DNA of 7,513 nucleotides from Comamonadaceae bacterium (GTDB taxonomy: Bacteria; Pseudomonadota; Gammaproteobacteria; Burkholderiales; Burkholderiaceae_C). Location: positions 1 through 7,513 of the forward strand of contig CANJNX010000028.1 of the NCBI GenBank assembly GCA_947475495.1. The letters run 5' to 3'. Positions 1-5,830 of the stretch are shown piece after piece. The notes below the pieces were generated by a model, which made no database searches, had not been told where the DNA came from, and saw only the letters and a list, made by a program, of their open reading frames with translations. Made by a program: the position numbers and the translations under genes. Position 1 is the first letter of the stretch. Each line of letters begins with the position of its first letter.

Positions 1-305
1 ACGAGGCGTCTCAGCCGATTCGGTTTTGGGCTAACAAATACAAAACCAAATTCAGCGAAGACCCCACCGTGTTCTCAGCCTATGGCTACATCATGATCGA
101 TGTCTTCATCCAAGCCGCTCAAAAAGCAGGCACAAACCTCACGACCGAGAGCTTTACCAAAGCCATGAATAGCTTGACCGTTCCAAGCGATATTTTTGGC
201 ACACCCAAACTCACTTTCACCAACACCCAGCGCTTGGGCAGTGAGTACTCGCGCCTCTCGCAAATTCAGGACGGTAAGTGGAAACCCGTGGCTGACGGTA
301 AATAA
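1..305 (+). CDS. ABC transporter substrate-binding protein, C-terminal part (5' end outside window)
   Basis: This is the last 100 or so codons of a periplasmic solute-binding protein of the type I fold (Peripla_BP_6, LivJ-like). The reading frame begins at base 3, is open from the window edge and ends in TAA at 303-305. The visible part aligns without gaps to the C-terminus of the complete gene that follows: by hand count about 66 of 100 residues are identical, including the runs QPIRFWANKYKTKF, EDPTVFS, DIFG and SRLSQIQ. It stops about seven residues earlier than its neighbour. These proteins capture a small solute, often a branched-chain or other amino acid, amide or aromatic acid, and hand it to an inner-membrane permease. 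The ligand cannot be told from this fragment. The gene and its neighbour look like an old tandem duplication. A start codon inside the fragment (GTG at 69) is internal and not the true start. Confidence 0.9.
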   Translation, partial: EASQPIRFWANKYKTKFSEDPTVFSAYGYIMIDVFIQAAQKAGTNLTTESFTKAMNSLTVPSDIFGTPKLTFTNTQRLGSEYSRLSQIQDGKWKPVADGK

Positions 306-318
306 GTATTGGCGTTTA

Positions 319-341
319 CCCGGGTATCCAAAGCACCCGGG
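319..341 (+). other. Intercistronic hairpin between the two substrate-binding protein genes
   Basis: CCCGGGT at 319-325 is the exact reverse complement of ACCCGGG at 335-341, giving a GC-rich 7-bp stem with a 9-base loop. No run of T follows, so it is not a standard intrinsic terminator. It lies 14 bases after the upstream stop codon and 25 bases before the downstream Shine-Dalgarno sequence. In operons of binding-protein genes such hairpins can protect the upstream message from 3' exonucleases; that role here is inference. Confidence 0.45.
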
Positions 342-365
342 GCAACAGATAATTTTCAGATCAAC

Positions 366-370
366 AGGAG
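366..370 (+). promoter_or_regulatory. Shine-Dalgarno sequence of the second substrate-binding protein gene
   Basis: AGGAG lies six bases before the ATG at 377. It is the clearest ribosome-binding site in the window and fixes the start of the 393-residue protein. Confidence 0.85.
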
Positions 371-376
371 ATTTTC

Positions 377-1558
377 ATGACATTTAAGCTTTCTTTCGTT
401 GGCCTGGCCCTGGCCGCATTGGCCGTGACGGGTACCCAAGCCCTGGCCCAACAAGGCGTATCCAAAGATGAGATCACGCTCGGGTCTATCCAAGACTTAT
501 CCGGCCCCTTGGCTGGTTTTGGTAAGCAAGCCCGTTTAGGGATGATGCTGGCGGTTGACGAGATCAATGAAACCGGCGGAATCAACGGTCGCAAGATCAA
601 ACTCTTGGTTGAAGACTCTGGCTACGATCCGAAAAAAGCCGTGTTGGCGGCTCAAAAACTGGTCAACCAAGACAAAATTTTCATGATGATGGGCCACCTC
701 GGAACAGCGCAGAACTTGGCTGCCATGCCCGTACAGTTTGAAAAGAATGTGATCAATTTCTTCCCCATCACTGCGGCGCGCGAAATGTATGAGCCTTTTC
801 ATAAGCTCAAATATTCTTTTGCTGCTACATACTTCGATCAAGTGCGCATCGCGCTGCCCAATATGATCAAAGAAAAAGGCGCTAAAAAAATCTGCACGAT
901 TTACCAAGACGATGATTTCGGACTCGAAGTCCTCAAAGGGGCAGAGGCAGGGCTCAAGACTTTGAACATGGATTTCACAGAACGCACGTCCTACAAACGG
1001 GGCGCGACTGACTTCTCTTCCCAAGTGTCGAAAATGCAATCGAGTGGTTGCGATTTGGTGGTCTTGGGAACCATCATCCGTGAAACCATTGGAACCATAG
1101 GCACTGCCCGCAAACTGGGCTTCAATCCGACATTCTTGGGTACCAGCGCTGCCTACACTGACCTGATTCACAAAATCGGTGGCAAAGCAATGGATGGCCT
1201 GTACGCCACGATGACGGTTCAAAACCCCTATACCGAAGAGACCACCCAGCCGATCCGTTTCTGGGCGAACAAGTACAAAACCAAGTTCAATGAAGACCCC
1301 ACCGTCTTTTCGGTCTATGGCTACACCATCATCAATACCTTCACCAATGCAGCTAACAAGGCAGGTAAAAACCTGACCACGGATAGCTTCATTAAAGTGA
1401 TGGACACCATGACCATCGAGCCCGATATTTTTGGTTCTGCCAAAGCAACATTTACCTCAACCAAGCGCTTGGGTAGCGATGCGTCTCGCCTCTCGCAAAT
1501 CCAAAATGGCCAATGGAAACCCGTCTCGGGCTACATCAGCGGTAGCGCTGTGAAATAA
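377..1558 (+). CDS. ABC transporter substrate-binding protein, branched-chain amino acid type
   Basis: This is a complete 393-residue periplasmic binding protein of the LivJ-like type I family (Peripla_BP_6), the usual length for the family. Residues 1-24 form a signal peptide with Lys4, a hydrophobic core and an ALA cleavage site before QQG. There is no lipobox cysteine, so it should be soluble in the periplasm. The mature N-terminus has the family pattern ITLGSIQDLSGPLAGFGKQ followed by a G-x-x-L-AVDEIN-x-x-GGINGRK segment (residues 33-73). The only cysteines, C173 and C225, could form a disulfide. The ATG is set by AGGAG six bases upstream. The gene follows a paralogue of about 66% identity over the shared end and is closed by a strong terminator. 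No permease or ATPase gene is visible; they may lie upstream of the window. The substrate is unknown. Amino acids, urea or amides, and aromatic acids are all possible for this family. Confidence 0.93.
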   Translation: MTFKLSFVGLALAALAVTGTQALAQQGVSKDEITLGSIQDLSGPLAGFGKQARLGMMLAVDEINETGGINGRKIKLLVEDSGYDPKKAVLAAQKLVNQDKIFMMMGHLGTAQNLAAMPVQFEKNVINFFPITAAREMYEPFHKLKYSFAATYFDQVRIALPNMIKEKGAKKICTIYQDDDFGLEVLKGAEAGLKTLNMDFTERTSYKRGATDFSSQVSKMQSSGCDLVVLGTIIRETIGTIGTARKLGFNPTFLGTSAAYTDLIHKIGGKAMDGLYATMTVQNPYTEETTQPIRFWANKYKTKFNEDPTVFSVYGYTIINTFTNAANKAGKNLTTDSFIKVMDTMTIEPDIFGSAKATFTSTKRLGSDASRLSQIQNGQWKPVSGYISGSAVK

Positions 1559-1574
1559 GTCAACAGGCGTATCG

Positions 1575-1607
1575 AAAAGCCGTTCAGCGATGCTGAACGG
1601 CTTTTTT
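1575..1607 (+). terminator. Intrinsic (rho-independent) terminator after the substrate-binding protein genes
   Basis: A perfect 14-bp stem (1575-1588 with 1592-1605, core GCCGTTCAGC/GCTGAACGGC) closes on a GAT loop and runs into a tract of six T (1602-1607). It begins 17 bases after the stop codon at 1558. Four A bases at the left foot mean it could work weakly in the other direction, but no minus-strand gene ends here. It separates the transport unit from spoT, so spoT needs its own promoter in the 57 bases that remain. Confidence 0.93.
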
Positions 1608-1627
1608 CATGGGGTATTTGAACCGAA

Positions 1628-1658
1628 TTGCACAACTGGGCCTCAGGGACGCTACATT
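1628..1658 (+). promoter_or_regulatory. Candidate sigma-70-like promoter of spoT
   Basis: TTGCAC at 1628-1633 (-35-like) and TACATT at 1653-1658 (-10-like, four of six matches) are separated by 19 bases, longer than the preferred 17. They sit in the short gap between the terminator and spoT, where a promoter is expected. If used, transcription would begin at about 1665, on or next to the ATG. The match is weak and rests on position as much as sequence. Confidence 0.3.
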
Positions 1659-1664
1659 TAAGCG

Positions 1665-3914
1665 ATGGGAAACTCACTTCCACCTTTTTCAAAACCAGCT
1701 TCCAAAACGAATGCGCCAGCAGCGGGCTTTGCGGGGCTGACCGCCAAGCTCGACTACCTGAGCGCCAGCGAGGTGGAGCAAGTGCGTCTGGCTTACCGTT
1801 TCTCTGATGAGGCCCATTTAGGCCAACTGCGTAACAGCGGTGAGCCCTACATCACCCACCCAATCGCCGTTGCGACCCAATGCGCAGAGTGGAAACTTGA
1901 CGCACAAGCCTTGATGGCGGCTTTGTTGCACGATGCCATCGAAGACTGTGGCATCAGCAAAGCGGAATTGATTGAGCGTTTTGGCTCCCCGGTGGCTGAG
2001 ATGGTGGATGGCCTCACCAAACTCGACAAATTGCACTTCACGACCCGGGAAGAAAACCAAGCCGAGTCGTTTAGAAAAATGCTGTTGGCCATGGCCCGCG
2101 ACGTGCGCGTGATCCTCATTAAATTGGCAGACCGCTCCCACAATATGCGCACCATGGGCGACATGCCACGCGCCAAGTGGGGCCGCATCGCCCAAGAAAC
2201 CTTGGACATTTATGCACCCATTGCGCACCGCCTGGGCCTGAACCAAACCTACCGTGAGCTGCAAGATTTGGCTTTTCAGCACTTGCTTCCGTGGCGTTAC
2301 ACCATCCTCTCCAAAGCGGTTGCGAAAGCGCGAAGCAGGCGCCGCGATTTATTACAGAAAGTTCAAAAAGAGCTGGAGGGCTCTTTTGCAGCCTGCGACA
2401 TGCCCGTGCGGATTGCGGGCCGAGAAAAATCGCTGTATTCGATTTACCGCAAGATGAGTGACAAGCATTTGAGCTTTGCCCAAGTGACCGACATTTATGG
2501 CTTTCGGGTCGTGGTGCCAAGTACCACCGATTGCTATACCGCTTTAGGTATCTTGCACCAGTTGTACAAACCGGTTCCAGGAAAGTTTAAAGACCACATC
2601 GCCATTGCCAAAGTCAACGGCTACCAGTCTTTGCACACGACGCTGGTTGGGCCCTCCGGTATCAGTGTGGAGTTTCAGATGCGTACAGAAGCCATGCATT
2701 TGGTAGCCGAGTCGGGGGTTGCTGCGCACTGGCTTTACAAAGTCAATAACCCCCAAGACACCGCGCACGACCGCTTAGGGACCCAGTGGCTGCAGTCGCT
2801 GCTTGATATCCAAGATGAAACCCGCGACGCGGCGGAATTTTGGGACCATGTGAAGGTGGATTTATTTCCCGATGCGGTTTATGTATTTACCCCCAAGAGC
2901 CAAATCATGGCGATGCCACGGGGCGCGACTATCGTTGATTTCGCCTACGCCATCCACACCAATATTGGCGACCGAACGGTGGCTGCGCGCATCAATGGCG
3001 AACAAGTCCCCTTGCGAACCGAATTGAAAAATGGCGATGTGGTGGACGTGGTTACCGCCTCGGTATCTGCTCCTAACCCGGCATGGCTGAGTTTTGTTCG
3101 CACAGGACGGGCGCGATCGAAAATTCGCCACCACCTCAAAACCATGGAACACACCGAGTCTGAGGCGCTGGGCCAAAAGCTCTTATCCCAAGCACTGCGG
3201 GCTGAAGGGATTGAGAATTTCCCGCAAGGCCCCGAGTACGCTGCGATCTGGGACAAGCTGCTGCGCTTTACCGCAAGCAAAACGCGCCAAGAATTGCTGA
3301 CCGATATCGGACTTGGGAAACGCATTTCCAATATCGTGGCCAAACGCTTGGTGCTGTTGTTGGCCGACATGGGCCAGCGCCCCGACGCTGTATTGCTCAC
3401 TCAACAACGCTTTGCAGCGTCTGATTCGCATGGCATGGGGACGATTACCTTGGATGGAAGTGAAAATGCCTCGGTCAAATTTGCCACCTGCTGCCGCCCG
3501 ATTCCTGGCGACGAGGTAGTAGGCTATTTGGGGCGTGGCGAAGGGCTTGCCGTGCATGCCACGCATTGCGCAGTTGCCAAAAAACTCCTGCACAAAGACC
3601 GCGAGCGCTTCATGGGCGTGGAGTGGTCGGACGAGCCCGCCCGACAATTTGAGGTGGATTTAACCGTTACCGTTACCAATGCCCGGGGCACCATGGCCAA
3701 AGTTGCCTCCGTTCTAGCCACGGCAGAGGCTGATATTGTTCACATCCACAGCGGCGAAGATGGCGCCCAAGAAACCAAAGATTTTTATTTTGTGATTGCG
3801 GTGCGTGACCGCGCCCACTTGGATACGGTTTTAGCCAAGCTGCGTCGTACCTCGGTCGTGATCCGGGCCGATCGCAGTAAGAATGCAGTCCCGCACCCCA
3901 TCACGTCGCCCTGA
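1665..3914 (+). CDS. spoT: Bifunctional (p)ppGpp synthetase/hydrolase (RelA/SpoT family)
   Basis: This 749-residue cytoplasmic enzyme makes and hydrolyses the stringent-response alarmones ppGpp and pppGpp. Domains in order: HD hydrolase (about 31-190) with the full metal set H65, H89-D90 (LLHDAIED, with E93-D94) and D156 (KLADRSHN); synthetase (about 235-360) with the GREKS loop at 252-256, D276 in TDIYGFRV, Y320 in NGYQSLHTT and E336 in VEFQMRT; TGS (about 400-462); a helical linker; a zinc-finger/RIS segment with C609, C610, H634 and C635; and a C-terminal ACT domain (about 663-735). Both catalytic sites look intact, so it should be bifunctional, unlike monofunctional RelA. The charged signature usually RxKD in bifunctional enzymes reads KFKD (307-310). 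Length is normal for betaproteobacterial SpoT. The ATG at 1665 is the most upstream start and leaves about 30 residues before the HD domain, but has no Shine-Dalgarno sequence. The 3' end overlaps greB by 14 bases. Some annotations name this gene rel or relA. Confidence 0.95.
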   Translation: MGNSLPPFSKPASKTNAPAAGFAGLTAKLDYLSASEVEQVRLAYRFSDEAHLGQLRNSGEPYITHPIAVATQCAEWKLDAQALMAALLHDAIEDCGISKAELIERFGSPVAEMVDGLTKLDKLHFTTREENQAESFRKMLLAMARDVRVILIKLADRSHNMRTMGDMPRAKWGRIAQETLDIYAPIAHRLGLNQTYRELQDLAFQHLLPWRYTILSKAVAKARSRRRDLLQKVQKELEGSFAACDMPVRIAGREKSLYSIYRKMSDKHLSFAQVTDIYGFRVVVPSTTDCYTALGILHQLYKPVPGKFKDHIAIAKVNGYQSLHTTLVGPSGISVEFQMRTEAMHLVAESGVAAHWLYKVNNPQDTAHDRLGTQWLQSLLDIQDETRDAAEFWDHVKVDLFPDAVYVFTPKSQIMAMPRGATIVDFAYAIHTNIGDRTVAARINGEQVPLRTELKNGDVVDVVTASVSAPNPAWLSFVRTGRARSKIRHHLKTMEHTESEALGQKLLSQALRAEGIENFPQGPEYAAIWDKLLRFTASKTRQELLTDIGLGKRISNIVAKRLVLLLADMGQRPDAVLLTQQRFAASDSHGMGTITLDGSENASVKFATCCRPIPGDEVVGYLGRGEGLAVHATHCAVAKKLLHKDRERFMGVEWSDEPARQFEVDLTVTVTNARGTMAKVASVLATAEADIVHIHSGEDGAQETKDFYFVIAVRDRAHLDTVLAKLRRTSVVIRADRSKNAVPHPITSP
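3901..3914. other. Convergent 3' overlap of spoT and greB
   Basis: The greB stop (TGA on the minus strand, bases 3903-3901) lies 14 bases inside the spoT frame, whose own TGA is at 3912-3914. No intergenic space remains and no hairpin with a T tract was seen in either direction nearby. Each transcript must therefore run into the other gene and carry antisense sequence to it. Confidence 0.9.
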
Positions 3915-4476
3915 CGGTGGCGCTGGGCTGCGGGTAGCGCACCTTGAGCACTTCAATGGTAGCGACCCGCTCTGGCATCACGAGCTTTAATTCATCGCCT
4001 TCTCGGGCTTTGAGCAGAGTTCTGGCAATAGGCGACACCCAACTGACCTCGCCCAATGCGCTATTGGCCTCGTCAATGCCTTTGATGGTGACCGTGCGCT
4101 CGGCCCCCGAGTCATCCACATAGGTCACGGTTGCGCCAAAAAATATTTGGTCATTGCCAAAGTGCACGCTTGGTTCGGTGATCTCGGCAATTTCTAAGCG
4201 TTGGGTTAAAAAACGGATGCGGCGGTCAATCTCGCGCAGACGCTTTTTTCCATACAGGTAGTCGCCGTTTTCTGAGCGGTCGCCGTTGCTGGCGGCCCAA
4301 TGAACAATTTCCACCACCTTGGGCCGCTCCTCGTCCATGAGGGATAGCAGCTCAGAGCGTAAAGCGGCGTAGCCTTGCGGGGTGATGTAATTTTTACCGC
4401 CTTGGGCGATGGCTGGCAACTGCAAGTCGTCATCGCCATTGTCCTCGTCACTTTCTTTGGTAAATGCTTTGCTCAT
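3901..4476 (-). CDS. greB: Transcription elongation factor GreB
   Basis: GreB inserts a coiled coil into the secondary channel of RNA polymerase and stimulates cleavage of backtracked RNA, rescuing stalled complexes. The 191-residue protein has an acidic N-terminal extension (DEDNGDDD, about 10-17), then the coiled-coil domain (about 28-100) with the tip motif NGDRSENGDY, whose D66 and E69 match the catalytic acids of Gre factors. The segment KKRLREIDRRIRFLTQRLE (77-95) is characteristic of GreB rather than GreA. The C-terminal FKBP-like domain (about 103-182) includes VSWVSPIARTLLKAREGDE. It is longer than E. coli GreB (about 158 residues) because of the N-terminal extension. The ATG is six bases after the stop of the M16 gene upstream, with no good Shine-Dalgarno sequence at the usual distance, which suggests co-transcription and translational coupling. 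Its stop codon lies inside the end of spoT on the other strand. Confidence 0.95.
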   Translation of the reverse strand: MSKAFTKESDEDNGDDDLQLPAIAQGGKNYITPQGYAALRSELLSLMDEERPKVVEIVHWAASNGDRSENGDYLYGKKRLREIDRRIRFLTQRLEIAEITEPSVHFGNDQIFFGATVTYVDDSGAERTVTIKGIDEANSALGEVSWVSPIARTLLKAREGDELKLVMPERVATIEVLKVRYPQPSATVRAT

Positions 4477-4482
4477 GGCGAA

Positions 4483-5820
4483 CTACTGCGCTCCCAGCAC
4501 CACGGTGACCATCTTTTGCGGCTGCAAGCTTCGGCCTAAAGCAGCGCGAATATCCTCCAGCGTAACGGCCTCCAAATGCGCCGTCCAGCGGTCCAAATAA
4601 TCCAATGGCAAGTCGTTCCAGGCGATATTGGCCACGTTATCGAGTACCTTGCGGTTGCTATCGATGCGCAATGCAAAGCCACCCACCAAGTTGTTTTTAG
4701 CCGCTTGCAATTCGGCAGGCGTGGGGCCATCGGCCACAAAACGCTGCAAGACTTCGCGCACCACATCGATGGCTTGCTGTGCTTGGTCGGGCCGGGTTTG
4801 CAAACTGATGGTGAAAGCACCGGCGTGCAGGGCTGGTGAAAATCCACTGGACACGCCGTAGGTCAGGCCGCGCTTCTCGCGCACCTCTTCGGTTAAGCGG
4901 GAAGAAAATCCGCCACCGCCCAAAATATGGTTGGCCACCAACAAGGCAAAAAAGTCGGGCGACTTGCGGGTAATTCCAGGTTGGCCGATCAACACATGGG
5001 CTTGCGCCGAATCAAAGGCAATGCGTTTTTCTACACCTGCAACCAAAGGTTCTACTTCTGCAACAGCAGGCTGGGGTTTGCAGGGCTGCGGGCGAATGCG
5101 TGACAACAAGGTGGTGACCAAAGCATCGGCCTGCGCACGGTTGACCGCACCCACCATGCTCACGCGGGCATCACAGGCCCGAACCACTTGGGCGTGCAGC
5201 GCCTGCATGTCTGCGCTTTGAATCGCATTGAGATGGTCTGCGGTTTGGATCCGACCGTAGGGGTGGGTGCCATACACCGCAGGGGCAAAGGCGTTCCATG
5301 CCAAGGTTGCGGGGCGGGTTTGCGCTTCTTTGAGGCTGGCCAACATCTTTGGTCGATCGCGCAGCCAGAGCTTTTCAGGGAAAGCCGGTTCGCCGATTTG
5401 GCGTGCTGCCAAGAGCGCTGCAGGGCCCAAGACATCGGGGTAACTCAAGCTGCGCAGGCTAAAGCTCAGGCGGTCGCTGCTAGCGCTGGCGCTCATCGCT
5501 GCGCCCAAATCTGCCCAGGCGCTGCTCAATGCATTTTCGTCGAGAGCAGGGAGTGAACCCAGGGCTTGGACACCATCGCTGGTCGCCGAAGCCATGGCCT
5601 GGGCCAAGCCGGTTTTATCTGCGCGAATGCGGCGCTCGCCTGCATCAAAGTCGATTTGCACATCCACCATGGGAATGCCTGGGCTTTCCACCCAGTACAC
5701 CTTGGCACCTGACGCATGCGTCCATTGGGTGATGGCAATTCCTGCTTGGGCCTGAGCAACAGCCAAGCAAGCGCAAGCCAGCCAAATACCTGCGCGCGAT
5801 GCTATTTGAAAATATGTCAT
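4483..5820 (-). CDS. M16 family peptidase-like protein lacking the HxxEH zinc motif (non-catalytic partner)
   Basis: This 445-residue protein has the two-domain layout of M16 (insulinase/processing-peptidase) proteins but no HxxEH. Where the zinc motif should fall it reads KTGLAQAMASATSDG (69-83). The C-terminal domain keeps the motif SSRLTEEVREKRGLTYGVSS (306-325), with R317 and Y321 matching the R/Y pair that in two-subunit M16B enzymes completes the active site of the partner. A signal peptide ends near AQAQA-G (26/27), so it should be periplasmic. Cysteines 16 and 18 in the hydrophobic segment do not make a proper lipobox. I chose the ATG at 5820 because GAG lies nine bases upstream and it leads directly into the signal peptide. 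ATG at 5829 (one base after the upstream stop) is possible, and GTG at 5880 would overlap the upstream gene and bury the signal peptide. It lies between the catalytic M16 gene and greB. Confidence 0.88.
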   Translation of the reverse strand: MTYFQIASRAGIWLACACLAVAQAQAGIAITQWTHASGAKVYWVESPGIPMVDVQIDFDAGERRIRADKTGLAQAMASATSDGVQALGSLPALDENALSSAWADLGAAMSASASSDRLSFSLRSLSYPDVLGPAALLAARQIGEPAFPEKLWLRDRPKMLASLKEAQTRPATLAWNAFAPAVYGTHPYGRIQTADHLNAIQSADMQALHAQVVRACDARVSMVGAVNRAQADALVTTLLSRIRPQPCKPQPAVAEVEPLVAGVEKRIAFDSAQAHVLIGQPGITRKSPDFFALLVANHILGGGGFSSRLTEEVREKRGLTYGVSSGFSPALHAGAFTISLQTRPDQAQQAIDVVREVLQRFVADGPTPAELQAAKNNLVGGFALRIDSNRKVLDNVANIAWNDLPLDYLDRWTAHLEAVTLEDIRAALGRSLQPQKMVTVVLGAQ

Positions 5821-5830
5821 GGCATGCATC

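Noticed and set aside
348..353. GATAAT as a -10 box for the second substrate-binding protein gene
   Set aside because: It matches the consensus at five of six positions, but no acceptable -35 sequence lies 16-18 bases upstream and the gene is probably co-transcribed with the one before it.
536..1222. Long minus-strand open frame (228 codons) inside the second substrate-binding protein gene
   Set aside because: It is fully antisense to a well-supported gene, has no recognisable domain or export signal, and its composition (many His, Arg, Phe) is typical of a shadow frame.
3920..3945. Possible GCGCT/AGCGC stem just after the spoT stop codon as a terminator
   Set aside because: The stem is only about five pairs with a long loop, has no T tract, and lies within the conserved greB coding sequence.
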